DNA of 21,528 nucleotides from Chloroflexota bacterium (GCA_003520455.1 DOUV01000587.1:1-21528); one strand, 5' to 3'; counted from the stretch's first letter, positions 1-8,520 are shown. The notes: generated by a model not told the origin, from the letters alone. Numbers and translations: made by a program.

Positions 1-651
1 TGGACGACGGCGCAGGCTGAGGCGCTGCGCAACGGCCGGCTCGTGGCCGAGACGGGCGGACGCTACCTGGTGCTGTCGGAGACGGGGGACGAGCGCCGCC
101 GGGCCGGGGCAGGCCGGGTAACCCCGAAGATGGGCCTCACCGATGAGCAGTGGGCCGTTGCGGGCGAAGGGGCGAATTTCATTGCGCGGGCGGTGCGTGA
201 CGAGCTCGGCCTTGAGACGGTCTTCCATCACCATGTGGGTACCTTCGTCGAGACGCCCGACGAGGTGGCGCGGATCATGGCGGCCACCGACCCCGAGTTG
301 GTCGGCTTGTGCCTGGACACGGGCCACTACGCATTCGGCGGCGGCAACCCGCGCGAGGCACTGCGGCGTTACGGCCAGCGCGTGCGCTATTTGCATTTCA
401 AAGACGTGAGCGCGGCGCGGCTGGCCGAGGCGCGGGCAAGGGGGCTTAGTTTCCACGAGGCGGTAGCCGCAGGGGTTTTCACGGAGTTGGGACAGGGTGT
501 GGTCGATTTTCCGGGCTTGCTGGCCGATCTGGCAGCGCACAACTATGAGGGGTGGGCGTGCGTCGAGCAGGACATCGTGCCCGGCGGCGGCATCATCCCG
601 TTGGATAGTGCGGTGAGGAGCCGCGAGTACCTGCGCTTGCTGGGACTTTAG
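1..651 (+). CDS. Sugar phosphate isomerase/epimerase, IolE-like TIM barrel (5' partial)
   Basis: The reading frame is open from the first base, so the gene begins before the window; 216 residues are visible and relatives are near 280-300, so roughly the first quarter is missing. The visible part matches the xylose-isomerase-like TIM-barrel (AP endonuclease 2) superfamily and most resembles inosose dehydratase IolE. Supporting segments are FHHHVGTFVET, then LCLDTGHYAFGGG (Asp and His metal ligands in this fold), VRYLHFKDV (His ligand), the LGQGVVDFPGLL segment and a late WACVEQD carrying the last Glu ligand. Members isomerise, epimerise or dehydrate keto-sugars and inososes in the cytoplasm with a divalent metal. 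It lies 14 bases before a dehydrogenase and near two Gfo/Idh/MocA oxidoreductases, the usual partners of this family. The superfamily is firm; IolE activity itself is not, since keto-glycoside-processing enzymes share the fold. GTG 43 is an internal codon, not the start. Confidence 0.85.
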   Translation, partial: WTTAQAEALRNGRLVAETGGRYLVLSETGDERRRAGAGRVTPKMGLTDEQWAVAGEGANFIARAVRDELGLETVFHHHVGTFVETPDEVARIMAATDPELVGLCLDTGHYAFGGGNPREALRRYGQRVRYLHFKDVSAARLAEARARGLSFHEAVAAGVFTELGQGVVDFPGLLADLAAHNYEGWACVEQDIVPGGGIIPLDSAVRSREYLRLLGL

Positions 652-665
652 AAAGTGGAGGGTCT

Positions 666-1700
666 ATGGCGGAGATGATGCGGGCCGCCGTGTTTAAGGG
701 GAACGGGCGGTTGGAGATCGAAGAGCGTCCGGTGCCGACCATTACAGCGCCGGACGACGTACTCCTGGCAGTGGAAGGTTGCGGGGTTTGCGGGAGTGAT
801 CTCCACATTCTCGAAATCCCGCCGACCCACCCCGCCAATGAGAACATAATCCTCGGCCACGAGTACATCGGCCGGGTAGTGGCCGTCGGGCCGGGTGTCA
901 AACGACTGCAGCCGGGAGACCGCGTCACGGTCGCGCCCAACCTGGCCTGTGGAGTCTGCCGCTACTGCCGCCGAGGCATGCCGAACCAGTGTGAAGATTT
1001 CACGACGCTCGGCATCTTCCGCGACGGTGGCCTGGCGGCTTACAACGTCGCGCCCGAGCGAGCACTCTACCCGGTCAGTGACAGGGTGCCCTTCGAGGAG
1101 ATCATCTTCACAGAGGTGCTGAGCTGCGTGGTGGCCGGCACCGAGCAGGTCCGGGTCCAGCCGGGGGAGAGTGTGGCAATTCTGGGGGCCGGCCCGGTCG
1201 GGCTGCTCTTCCACCTGGTCTTTCAAGCTGCCGGTGCCAGCCCGATCCTGATCAGCGACGTCGCTCCGGCTCGACTGACGATGGCGGAGCGGTTGGGTGC
1301 CCGGTCGATCAACGCTGCGAAGGAGGATGTGCCGGCAGCGGTGCGGGCGGCGACCGGGGGGTGGGGCGCCGACGTTGTCGTAGATGCCGTCGGCTTGCTG
1401 CTGCCCCAGGCAGTGGCAGTGGCGCGCAAAGGCGGAACCGTCTTGCTGTTTGGGATGAACTCGGCGGCGCGGCCGAGCGTGTCCCAGTACGATATCACGC
1501 GGAACGAACTGCGCATTCTCGCGACCTACGTTGGCGTCAACAGCTTTCCTCCGGCAATTCGGATGCTGGAGAGTGGTGTCATCAAGCCCTCAGCCCTTAT
1601 CACGCATCAGGTTCCGCTGGCCGAACTCCCGGCGGCCTTTGACGCCGCCCGGCGCGGAGAGGCGGTCAAGGTCGTGGTCGAGACGCGCCTGGTTGCATAA
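666..1700 (+). CDS. Zinc-dependent medium-chain alcohol/polyol dehydrogenase
   Basis: This 344-residue protein of typical family length oxidises a hydroxyl of a polyol or sugar alcohol with a nicotinamide cofactor (sorbitol, threonine or butanediol dehydrogenase group). Catalytic zinc residues are visible as C42, H65 and E66 in GCGVCGSD and LGHEYIG. The structural zinc lobe has all four cysteines (C95, C98, C101, C109). The Rossmann motif GAGPVG is at residues 174-179, and D198 at the end of the second strand points to NAD(H) rather than NADP(H). ATG 666 has a GGAGG ribosome site at 657-661. The gene follows the isomerase by 14 bases and probably shares its transcript. Substrate cannot be read from the sequence; the surroundings suggest a carbohydrate-derived alcohol. 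Confidence 0.92.
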   Translation: MAEMMRAAVFKGNGRLEIEERPVPTITAPDDVLLAVEGCGVCGSDLHILEIPPTHPANENIILGHEYIGRVVAVGPGVKRLQPGDRVTVAPNLACGVCRYCRRGMPNQCEDFTTLGIFRDGGLAAYNVAPERALYPVSDRVPFEEIIFTEVLSCVVAGTEQVRVQPGESVAILGAGPVGLLFHLVFQAAGASPILISDVAPARLTMAERLGARSINAAKEDVPAAVRAATGGWGADVVVDAVGLLLPQAVAVARKGGTVLLFGMNSAARPSVSQYDITRNELRILATYVGVNSFPPAIRMLESGVIKPSALITHQVPLAELPAAFDAARRGEAVKVVVETRLVA

Positions 1701-1719
1701 GTTGCTGAAGAGGCCGCCT

Positions 1720-1746
1720 GATGCGTAACGGAATCGCTCACGCATC
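1720..1746 (+). repeat. Short inverted repeat GATGCGT / ACGCATC between two genes
   Basis: In the 93-base gap between the zinc dehydrogenase and the next oxidoreductase, arms GATGCGT (1720-1726) and ACGCATC (1740-1746) are perfectly complementary around a 13-base spacer. No T run follows, so a standard intrinsic terminator is unlikely. Its sequence resembles the stronger inverted repeat at 12651-12685: both contain TCACGCAT followed two bases later by CG. They may belong to one dispersed family. Confidence 0.45.
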
Positions 1747-1793
1747 GCGACTCCTGTTTAGAAAGCCGGGCGTGGATCAGGAACGGAGGCTCT

Positions 1794-2915
1794 ATGCCCT
1801 CTCGAGTCAAGGTCGGTGTGATCGGCGTCGGATCCGTTGCCCAGATCATGCACCTGCCCTACCTGTACGAGCTTGACGATCGCTTCGAGGTCACGGCCAT
1901 CGCCGATATCGCGCCGGGGGCCCTCGCAGTGGTCGGCGATTTCTACCACATCGACCAGCGCTTCACCGACTATCGGGACTTGCTGGCGACCGATGTCGAC
2001 GCTGTGCTGATTCTTACCGGCGGGTCACACACGCCGGTGGTGCTCGATGCCCTGGCGGCCGGGAAGCACATCCTCGTCGAGAAGCCCCTGGCCTTCACGG
2101 TGCGCGAGGCCGATGAGATCGTCGCCGCCGTCGAGGGCAGCGATCGGACCGTCATGGTCGGCTACATGAAACGCTATGACCCGGGCTACTGCTACGCCCA
2201 GCGCCAGGTGGCCGAGATTCCCGATCTGCGCTCCATCCAGATCCACACGTTTCACCCGGCCAACGAGGCCTACTGGTGGCACCATCGCATCATGCGAGCC
2301 CCAGGCGTGCCCGCGCTGGATCAAGGTCGGGGCCCGGGCGACGCCGCGCAACAGATGCGTCAGATCGGAGCGGGCACCAGGAGCGGCCCCGAGGCTGCGC
2401 TCTACGATGAGGCCCTGGGGGCGGACGCGCCCATGATCCAGCGCATCGCCTACGCTATCATGCTCTCGAGCCTGGTCCATGATGTGAACGCGTTGCGTGG
2501 CCTGGTGGGAGAGCCAGCGGGGGTGGCCCACACCGAGCTCTGGAACGGTGGCCTCGCCATCACGACCGTCCTGCGCTTTCCCGGTGAGTTGCGGGCTGCC
2601 TATACCTGGGTCTACCTCGACGAGTTGCGGGACTACCAGGAGCACATCGCCGTCCTGGCGCCGTCGGCACGGGTGCGGATCGAGTTTCCCTCCCCGTTCT
2701 TACGCTCGATGCCGACACCGGTTGTTGTCCAGCGCGAGGAGGATGGCGCCGCGACCGAGAAGCGCGTCATCGTCAACTACGAAGAGGCCTTCAAAGAGGA
2801 GCTACGTCACTTCTACGAGTGTATCATCACCGGTCGCCAGCCGGTCACAACGATCCGCGACGCGCGCGAGGACATCTACTGGTTGCACCAGATGGCACTC
2901 GCGTGGCGGGGGTAA
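1794..2915 (+). CDS. Gfo/Idh/MocA family oxidoreductase (first copy)
   Basis: This 373-residue cytoplasmic NAD(P)-dependent dehydrogenase most likely oxidises a hydroxyl of a sugar, glycoside or inositol to the ketone. The N-terminal Rossmann fold has GVIGVGSVA (residues 8-16) and an Asp (D38) ending the second strand, which favours NAD. The family EKP motif is at 96-98. The C-terminal domain has GYMKRYDPGY near 123-132 and the catalytic-type H229-D230-x-N232. A stretch of about 60 residues before that motif (roughly 165-225), rich in Gly, Ala and Gln, looks like an enlarged loop that may shape substrate choice. ATG 1794 follows GGAGG at 1785-1789. Two further copies of the theme lie downstream (a second Gfo/Idh/MocA and a ThuA-like gene). 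The substrate is unknown. Confidence 0.9.
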   Translation: MPSRVKVGVIGVGSVAQIMHLPYLYELDDRFEVTAIADIAPGALAVVGDFYHIDQRFTDYRDLLATDVDAVLILTGGSHTPVVLDALAAGKHILVEKPLAFTVREADEIVAAVEGSDRTVMVGYMKRYDPGYCYAQRQVAEIPDLRSIQIHTFHPANEAYWWHHRIMRAPGVPALDQGRGPGDAAQQMRQIGAGTRSGPEAALYDEALGADAPMIQRIAYAIMLSSLVHDVNALRGLVGEPAGVAHTELWNGGLAITTVLRFPGELRAAYTWVYLDELRDYQEHIAVLAPSARVRIEFPSPFLRSMPTPVVVQREEDGAATEKRVIVNYEEAFKEELRHFYECIITGRQPVTTIRDAREDIYWLHQMALAWRG

Positions 2916-3118
2916 CCAGGCTCAACGCTCGCTTCTCACACGATTTTGCTTCGGTCCCCAGACCAAGCAGTCCCTACAGTGGCCCTCATAAGTCTGGCAC
3001 AGGCATCAAGCATGCTCATATTTCCAGACTTCGATTCTCTTTGGCCGTACCACGATCGATCCGGTAGTGCTGGCCCAGTTGCCCATGAGAACGCTGGCAA
3101 GTGGCGGGCGATCCCTCC

Positions 3119-3147
3119 TTGACCGCGGAGAAAACTCCTTGTATGCT
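3119..3147 (+). promoter_or_regulatory. Sigma-70-type promoter of the GntR/LacI regulator gene
   Basis: A -35 box TTGACC (3119-3124) and a -10 box TATGCT (3142-3147) are separated by exactly 17 bases. The predicted transcription start is near 3154, about 40 bases before the chosen GTG start. The rest of the 278-base gap (2916-3118) shows no gene and no convincing terminator. This placement also argues against the upstream ATG codons at 3101 and 3143 as translation starts. Confidence 0.65.
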
Positions 3148-3157
3148 TGCGCTAACC

Positions 3158-3180
3158 TGTCCGAACAAGTTCGTACAAAT
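3158..3180. promoter_or_regulatory. Palindromic operator, AraR-like half-site
   Basis: Arms TGTCCGAAC (3158-3166) and GTTCGTACA (3169-3177) are complementary at 8 of 9 positions around a 2-base centre. They lie just downstream of the predicted -10 box, so a bound protein would block transcription. Read on the minus strand, the right side begins ATTTGTACG, which equals one half of the known Bacillus subtilis AraR operator. The gene that follows encodes a protein with the AraR architecture (GntR DNA-binding domain plus LacI-like sensor). Autorepression relieved by a sugar is the natural inference. No second convincing copy was found in the window. Confidence 0.6.
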
Positions 3181-3193
3181 AGGTGACGCGAGC

Positions 3194-4330
3194 GTGGCGA
3201 CGATCAGTCTCAATAAAGAGAGCCCAATCCCATTACACGTGCAATTACTCAACCAGTTGCGCCAGCTGATCTTGGGGGGCGAGTGGCAGCCGCACGAGCG
3301 CCTGCCGAGCGAACCGGAACTCGTCGAACAGCTCGGGGTGAGCCGGACGACGATTCGCAAGGCCTTCGACACAGCCGAGCGCGAGGGGCTGATTTACCGG
3401 GTCGCTGGCAAGGGAACGTTCGTCGAGGCGCAACCCGCCGCAGTGTCACGGCGCCTGGTCGGGTTTGTCATCCCACGGTTCCGCTCCACCTTCGACAGCC
3501 ACTTGCTGCTGGGCGTCGAACAGGTGTTGAAGGCCCACGAATATCAGGTCTTGTTCTGCAATTCTGAGCGCCGGCTGGACGAGGAGAATCGCCTCCTGGC
3601 CGGCCTGATTCGTGACCGGGTCGATGGGTTTGTGATCTGGCCGGTGCAGAGCGACGACCTCAACCGCGAACTGTTCCATCTCTCCGTCCGCGGTTTTCCC
3701 CTGGTTCTTATGGATCGGGCCTTTCCGTACCTCGAAGCAGACTGTGCCCTCGCCGACAACTTCGGCGGCGCGTATGCCGCGACGCAGCACCTGCTTGAGC
3801 TCGGCCATGAACGGATCGCATTCCTGGCCAGGCCCTACTTGCATCTCCTCCCTGTGGCCGAGCGTCTCGCTGGCTATCGCCAGGCTTTGCGCGATGCCGG
3901 ACTTGAACTGCTGCCACCGTTGCTGGTCGGCGAGCCATTTGAACCCGGCACAGGCTATACGCTCCGCGCCTACGCCGACGCCTCAGGGCCTGAGATCCAG
4001 GCCCTGCGGGAGCAACTCGCCCGGCCCAACAGACCCACCGCGATTTTTGCCATGAACGATCTCATGGCGCTCCTTGCACTCAAAGCAGCCGCGTTGACCG
4101 GCCTGGTTGTGCCCAATGATATATCCATCGTCGGTTTTGACGACCTCGATGTCGTCAACCAGTTGGCTGTCCCACTGACAACGGTCGCTCAGAATCCGCT
4201 CGATCTTGGCGCCGAGGCTGCCCGCCTGCTGCTGGATCGCCTCGGTGGTTACCGTGGCGCGCCCCGGCAGCGCCGCTTGCGCACCTCGTTGTGCGTTCGT
4301 GGAACGAGCGCGCCGCCGAACGGGCGGTAA
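3194..4330 (+). CDS. Transcriptional regulator, GntR DNA-binding domain fused to LacI-type sugar sensor
   Basis: The protein (378 residues) has a GntR winged helix at about 5-75: PIPLHVQLLNQLRQLI, then LPSEPELVEQLGVSRTTIRKA and a GKGTFV wing. A LacI/periplasmic-binding-like effector domain follows from about 85 to the end, with VGFVIPRF, DGFVIWP, LVLMDR, AIFAMNDLMAL and ISIVGFDDLDV. This is the architecture of arabinose repressor AraR. GTG 3194 is chosen because AGGTGA (3181-3186) sits 7 bases upstream and the predicted promoter and operator lie between it and the ATG codons farther up. It probably binds a sugar and controls itself and the neighbouring catabolic and transport genes; the next gene starts 56 bases on. 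The ligand is unknown. Confidence 0.92.
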   Translation: MATISLNKESPIPLHVQLLNQLRQLILGGEWQPHERLPSEPELVEQLGVSRTTIRKAFDTAEREGLIYRVAGKGTFVEAQPAAVSRRLVGFVIPRFRSTFDSHLLLGVEQVLKAHEYQVLFCNSERRLDEENRLLAGLIRDRVDGFVIWPVQSDDLNRELFHLSVRGFPLVLMDRAFPYLEADCALADNFGGAYAATQHLLELGHERIAFLARPYLHLLPVAERLAGYRQALRDAGLELLPPLLVGEPFEPGTGYTLRAYADASGPEIQALREQLARPNRPTAIFAMNDLMALLALKAAALTGLVVPNDISIVGFDDLDVVNQLAVPLTTVAQNPLDLGAEAARLLLDRLGGYRGAPRQRRLRTSLCVRGTSAPPNGR

Positions 4331-4386
4331 TATCGGAACACTGGCAGAATCCAGTTGAATGTGCTGCCCCAACGGAGCCCACTCGT

Positions 4387-5427
4387 ATGACCGAAACGAT
4401 CCCCATTCGAGTCGGCGTGATCGGATGCGGCGGCATGGCGCGCCAGCACGTGAGACGGATGCTACGAGAGACGACCACGACTCGGCTCGTGGCTCTGTGT
4501 GACCTTTCGCCGTCGGCCTGCGCGGCCACCGCCGCGATCTTCAGGGAGGCCGGTCTCGAACCGCCACCCTGTTTCTCCGACCTGGATCAGTTCCTGGTCG
4601 AGTTCGCGCCGCGTCTCGACGCCGTCCTCATCGCTACCCCTCATGCTTACCACCACGATCAGGCAGTGGCCTGCCTGGAGGCGGGGCTGGACGTCCTGCT
4701 GGAAAAGCCGATGGTGGTGAGCACCGCCGAGGCATGGAGCCTCATCGAGGTCCAACGCCGCACGCGGCGTCTGCTGGTGGTGGCGTTCAACGGTGGTCTC
4801 TCGCCCTACATCCGCACCGCCGTCAAGTGGCTGCGCGCCGGCGAACTTGGCTCCGTGATAAGCATCAGTGCCACCGTCTGGGAGGGTTGGGGCAACGCCT
4901 ATGCCGGCCACTGGAAACAACGCCCGGAGGTCTCGGGCGGTGGGTTCATGTTCGACACCGGCGTTCACATGATGAATACCGTGGCGACGCTGGCCGATGA
5001 GGATTTTGTCGAAATTGCGGCCTGGCTCGATACGCGTGGGCATCCTCACGGTGCCGATCTTCTCGGGACGGTGATGGGGCGGCTCGCTTCGGGTGCGATG
5101 GTCACTCTGCATGCCAGCGGTGACACGATCCGCTCGTGTGACTCGGAGGTGCTGATGTTTTGCACCAACGCCATCCTGCGTACGGGCGTCTGGGGGGAGC
5201 GCCTGGAGATTCAGCGCGCCGGCGAGAATCGGTTTGAGCGGGTGGAGGTCCCTGCCGCGCGGACCGTCTGGCAACAGTTTCTGGCGATCCGGAATGGTGA
5301 GATGGCCAACCCCTGCCCGCCGGAAGTTGGTCTCCGCGTGGTTCGCCTCTGGGAGGCCATCAAGACGTCCGCTGCCAACAATGGGGTGCCGGTGAAGTGC
5401 GAGCCGCTGCTGCTCGCGCGCGAGTAG
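4387..5427 (+). CDS. Gfo/Idh/MocA family oxidoreductase (second copy)
   Basis: This is a 346-residue NAD(P)-dependent sugar or glycoside dehydrogenase. GVIGCGGMA (10-18) is the nucleotide-binding loop, LCDLSP ends the second strand with an Asp, and E106-K107-P108 is the family EKP motif. In the C-terminal domain, GGGFMFDTGVHMMNT supplies the conserved Asp and His (D190, H194) expected at the active site. The copy differs clearly from the one at 1794-2915 and belongs to a different subgroup, so the two probably act on different substrates or steps. ATG 4387 has GGAG at 4374-4377; in-frame codons upstream encode sequence unlike the family and are excluded. It follows the regulator by 56 bases and precedes a ThuA-like gene, a pairing also seen in rhizobial thuAB, where ThuB is a Gfo/Idh/MocA protein. 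Confidence 0.9.
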   Translation: MTETIPIRVGVIGCGGMARQHVRRMLRETTTTRLVALCDLSPSACAATAAIFREAGLEPPPCFSDLDQFLVEFAPRLDAVLIATPHAYHHDQAVACLEAGLDVLLEKPMVVSTAEAWSLIEVQRRTRRLLVVAFNGGLSPYIRTAVKWLRAGELGSVISISATVWEGWGNAYAGHWKQRPEVSGGGFMFDTGVHMMNTVATLADEDFVEIAAWLDTRGHPHGADLLGTVMGRLASGAMVTLHASGDTIRSCDSEVLMFCTNAILRTGVWGERLEIQRAGENRFERVEVPAARTVWQQFLAIRNGEMANPCPPEVGLRVVRLWEAIKTSAANNGVPVKCEPLLLARE

Positions 5428-5517
5428 CGCGGTGCGGGGTTCCCTGCCGGCGTGATAGCCTCCGGCTCACGGTACCAAATCGGCGAATTTATGTCTCAGA
5501 AACGTGGGAGAAGAAGA

Positions 5518-6258
5518 ATGAGAAGCTCGCCTCGCGTTACGGTCTGGAACGAGTACGTCAACGAGCGGACGAAGCCCGAAGTCGCGAAGATCTATCCGAA
5601 GGGCATGCACGAGGCGATTGCTCAACACCTCCGGTCTGAAGGGCTCGCCGTTCGCACAGCGACCCTCGATCAGCCCGAGCATGGGTTGGCCGACGACGTC
5701 CTGGCCGAGACCGATGTCCTCATCTGGTTAGGCCACACCGCTCATGACAAGGTGAAGGATGAAATTGTTGACAAAGTCCACCGCCGGATTTTGAACGGCA
5801 TGGGGTTGATCCCGCTGCATTCGAGCCATCACTCGAAGATCTTCAGGAAGTTGATGGGCACGTCGGGCGATCTCAAGTGGCGGGAGGCGGACGAACGGGA
5901 GCGGATCTGGGTCGTCGCGCCGGGGCATCCCATCGTCGCCGGCCTGCCGCCGTATTTCGAGATTCCGGCCGAAGAGATGTACGGCGAGTATTTTGACATC
6001 CCGGCGCCCGACAAGTTGGTCTTGATCAGTTGGTTCCAGGGAGGCGAGGTCTTCCGGAGCGGCTGCTGTTTTTACCGCGGCCGCGGCAAGGTCTTCTACT
6101 TCCGGCCCGGCCACGAGACCTATCCAACCTACTACCAGCCGGAGGTGCTGCGCGTGATCGCCAATGCAGTCCACTGGTCGGCGCCGGTTGCCGGGCCGGA
6201 GATTGGCCACGCCTGGCAAGCCCCTCTGGAACAGCTTCAACATGAAACCACTTCTTGA
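5518..6258 (+). CDS. ThuA-like domain protein
   Basis: This 246-residue protein has a flavodoxin/glutamine-amidotransferase-like fold of the ThuA family, linked in rhizobia to trehalose and disaccharide use through 3-keto intermediates. Family signatures are [11 protein letters not shown] at the N-terminus, [29 protein letters not shown], then [13 protein letters not shown] and the C-terminal [17 protein letters not shown]. Biochemical activity of the family is poorly defined. ATG 5518 is preferred because GGGAG lies just upstream at 5506-5510 and the protein then starts as relatives do; ATG 5491 in the same frame is the alternative. Its last 17 bases overlap the first ABC ATPase gene, so the two are translated from one message. 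Family assignment is firm; reaction is not. Confidence 0.88.
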   Translation: MRSSPRVTVWNEYVNERTKPEVAKIYPKGMHEAIAQHLRSEGLAVRTATLDQPEHGLADDVLAETDVLIWLGHTAHDKVKDEIVDKVHRRILNGMGLIPLHSSHHSKIFRKLMGTSGDLKWREADERERIWVVAPGHPIVAGLPPYFEIPAEEMYGEYFDIPAPDKLVLISWFQGGEVFRSGCCFYRGRGKVFYFRPGHETYPTYYQPEVLRVIANAVHWSAPVAGPEIGHAWQAPLEQLQHETTS

Positions 6259-7243
6259 CGTGCGCGGCCTGCGTGTCGCCTACCACACGCCGCGAGGTCC
6301 GGTGAAGGCCGTCGATGGGGTCAGCTTCACGGTTCACCCCGGCGAACGGTTCGGCTTGATCGGCGAGTCCGGATCGGGCAAGTCGACCATCGCGCTGTCG
6401 CTGATGCGGCTGATCAAACCGCCCGGCCAGATTGAAGCGGGCGAGGCGTGGTTGGGTGGGCGCGATCTGCTTGTGCTCTCCGACGAGGAGATGCAAGGCC
6501 TGCGCCTCGCGGAGATCGCCCTCGTCGCCCAGGGCGCGATGAACTCGCTCAACCCGGTCATGCGGATCAGGCACCAAATCGCCGATGGCCTCCAAAGCCA
6601 CGGCGTGCGACTCTCCGATCGGGAGTGGGATGACCGCGTTGCCGAGTTGCTCGAATGGGTGGGCCTCCGGCCGGAGGTTGCAGGCATGTACCCGCACCAG
6701 CTCAGCGGGGGAATGAAACAACGGGTCTGCATGGCCATTGCCATCAGCCTGCGGCCCAAGGTGATCATTGCCGATGAGCCGACCAGCGCCCTCGACGTGG
6801 TCGTGCAACGGCAGGTGATGGAGACGTTGCGCCGGGTTCAGACGCACCTGGGCGCTGCGGTGATCCTCATTGGGCACGACATGGGACTGATGGCCCAGTT
6901 TGTCGATCGTGTCGGGGTGATGTACGCCGGCCGGCTGGTCGAGGTTTGTGCGGTTGACGAGATCTTCGCGCGGCCGCAACATCCCTACAGCCAGCTACTG
7001 ATTGCGAGCCTCCCTTCGCTCGAGAAAAGGGGAAACTTCGAGGGCATTCCCGGGCTCCCGCCCTCATTGCTGGACCGTCCGTCCGGATGCGCGTTCCATC
7101 CCAGGTGCCCGTACGTGATGGATTGCTGCCGGGTAGCGGACCCTGTTCTGCAGGAGGCCCAGCCCAATCATTCGGCCGCGTGCCACCTGCTTGGCGTCGC
7201 GACCGCGCCGCGCCGCGATACGCGCCAGGGGGTCCCGCCATGA
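6242..7243 (+). CDS. Opp/Dpp-type ABC transporter ATPase (DppD-like)
   Basis: This 333-residue cytoplasmic ATPase powers the Opp-type importer encoded downstream. Walker [10 protein letters not shown] is at 41-49, the signature LSGGM at 154-158 and Walker B with ADEP at D178-E179. The DppD-type C-terminal extension carries [12 protein letters not shown] plus a final Cys in AACHLL; in mycobacterial Opp/Dpp importers such cysteines hold a [4Fe-4S] cluster. ATG 6242 gives the normal family N-terminus ([14 protein letters not shown]); the frame is open farther upstream but that would add residues that overlap the ThuA-like gene and match nothing. It overlaps the next ATPase by ATGA. In sugar-gene settings this transporter class often imports oligosaccharides rather than peptides. 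Confidence 0.93.
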   Translation: MKPLLDVRGLRVAYHTPRGPVKAVDGVSFTVHPGERFGLIGESGSGKSTIALSLMRLIKPPGQIEAGEAWLGGRDLLVLSDEEMQGLRLAEIALVAQGAMNSLNPVMRIRHQIADGLQSHGVRLSDREWDDRVAELLEWVGLRPEVAGMYPHQLSGGMKQRVCMAIAISLRPKVIIADEPTSALDVVVQRQVMETLRRVQTHLGAAVILIGHDMGLMAQFVDRVGVMYAGRLVEVCAVDEIFARPQHPYSQLLIASLPSLEKRGNFEGIPGLPPSLLDRPSGCAFHPRCPYVMDCCRVADPVLQEAQPNHSAACHLLGVATAPRRDTRQGVPP

Positions 7244-8274
7244 CGGCTCTGCTTGACGCCCGCCACGTGAGCAAGATTTTCGGTGGAGGTCTCTTCGGCG
7301 GTCCCGCCACTCGCGCCCTGGAGGATTTTTCGCTGGCGATTGAGGGCGGGCAACCATCGATTACGGGAGTCGTCGGAGAGAGCGGGAGCGGGAAGACGAC
7401 GATGGCTCGCCTCCTCCTTGGTCTGGAGACCCCGACCCAGGGTGAGGTGTTCTACCAGGGCAAAGCGCTCCGCCGGCTGTCGTCCCTTGAATGGCGCGCA
7501 TTCCGGCGCGAGGTGCAGGCCATCTTCCAGGACCCCTTCGAAGTCTTCAACTCCTTCTACAAGGTGGACCACGTTCTGACGACCCCGATTGCCAAGTTCC
7601 GCCTGGCGACCTCGGCCGTGGAGCGCCGGGCCCTGATTGAGGAGGCGCTGCAAGCGGTCGGGCTGCGCGCCGACGAAACTCTGGGGCGCTATCCACACCA
7701 ACTCAGCGGAGGGCAGCGCCAGCGGATCATGGTGGCACGCGCCCTCTTGTTGCGACCCAAGGTCATCGTCGCCGACGAGCCGGTCTCTATGATCGACGCC
7801 TCCCTCCGTGCCACTGTCCTGGCGAGTCTGCGCGAACTCAAGGAGCAGTTCGGTATCTCCCTCATCTACATCACTCACGACCTGACGACGGCCTACCAGA
7901 TCAGCGACAACCTCATCGTGCTCTATCGCGGCTCGGTCGTCGAAGCCGGCGATGTCGAACTCGTCGTGAAGCAGCCGCAACATCCTTATACTCAGCTCCT
8001 GATCGGTTCGATTCCCCTTCCAGACCCGCGCCGGCGGTGGAGCGAGGAGGCCCCGCCATCCGATTTCGGACAACAGGCGCGGGCTGACACAGGGTGTCAG
8101 TTTGCCGACCGTTGCCCGCGGGCCTTTGCTTTGTGTGTCAAGCAGGCCCCCCCACTGTTTCAGACGAACCAGTACCGCGCTGTCGCGTGTCACCTCTATC
8201 AAGAGTACGACTCGATTCGACGTGAGGAGATGGACCGGGTGTTTGTGGAAAGGAGCGTTCCATCTCAAGTATAG
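7240..8274 (+). CDS. Opp/Dpp-type ABC transporter ATPase (DppF-like)
   Basis: The second ATPase of the importer has 344 residues and forms a heterodimer with the preceding one. Walker A GESGSGKTT is at 46-54, LSGGQ at 155-159 and Walker B with ADEP at D179-E180. In the usual Asp-loop position it reads SMIDAS rather than the common SALDVS, a conserved-type change in F subunits. A cysteine-containing oligopeptide-transporter C-terminal domain is present (CQFADRCPRAFALC, then a Cys before HLY). The ATG at 7240 overlaps the preceding stop in ATGA, giving translational coupling. It is followed by 246 bases without a gene before the binding protein; no clear promoter or terminator was seen there. 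Confidence 0.93.
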   Translation: MTALLDARHVSKIFGGGLFGGPATRALEDFSLAIEGGQPSITGVVGESGSGKTTMARLLLGLETPTQGEVFYQGKALRRLSSLEWRAFRREVQAIFQDPFEVFNSFYKVDHVLTTPIAKFRLATSAVERRALIEEALQAVGLRADETLGRYPHQLSGGQRQRIMVARALLLRPKVIVADEPVSMIDASLRATVLASLRELKEQFGISLIYITHDLTTAYQISDNLIVLYRGSVVEAGDVELVVKQPQHPYTQLLIGSIPLPDPRRRWSEEAPPSDFGQQARADTGCQFADRCPRAFALCVKQAPPLFQTNQYRAVACHLYQEYDSIRREEMDRVFVERSVPSQV

Positions 8275-8520
8275 ACCGCGCCGCCGTCGATCCGGGCGGT
8301 ACGGGCGTCCGGTCGCGGCTGGCACAAGGCGCGCTGTGCGAGAAAGGGGGGACGCCACAACCGAAGATCAGATAGGTCGCTGCCCTGCCTGCCGTCAAGC
8401 TGTACTCCTTCCTACCCGGGCCTCACGCTCGAAGCCCGAGTGGACGGACCAAGCCTTCGTTGGCCTTCCCACATTTGGACTGCCTCTCCCTTGTGCGACG
8501 AGGAGAAAGGATGGAGAAGA

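Noticed and set aside
3079..3100. TTGCC/GGCAA pair upstream of the regulator promoter
   Set aside because: Only five base pairs with a 12-base spacer; expected by chance.
3101..3193. Upstream ATG starts at 3101 and 3143 for the GntR/LacI-type regulator
   Set aside because: They lie before or inside the predicted promoter, add residues unlike the family, and GTG 3194 has a well-placed AGGTGA.
7168..8358. Long minus-strand open frame (396 codons) opposite the second Opp ATPase
   Set aside because: It mirrors a clear ABC ATPase gene with all motifs; its translation is Arg/Gly/Asp-rich without recognisable domains. High GC makes such antisense frames common here (also 6026-6982, 18192-19367, 20288-21304).
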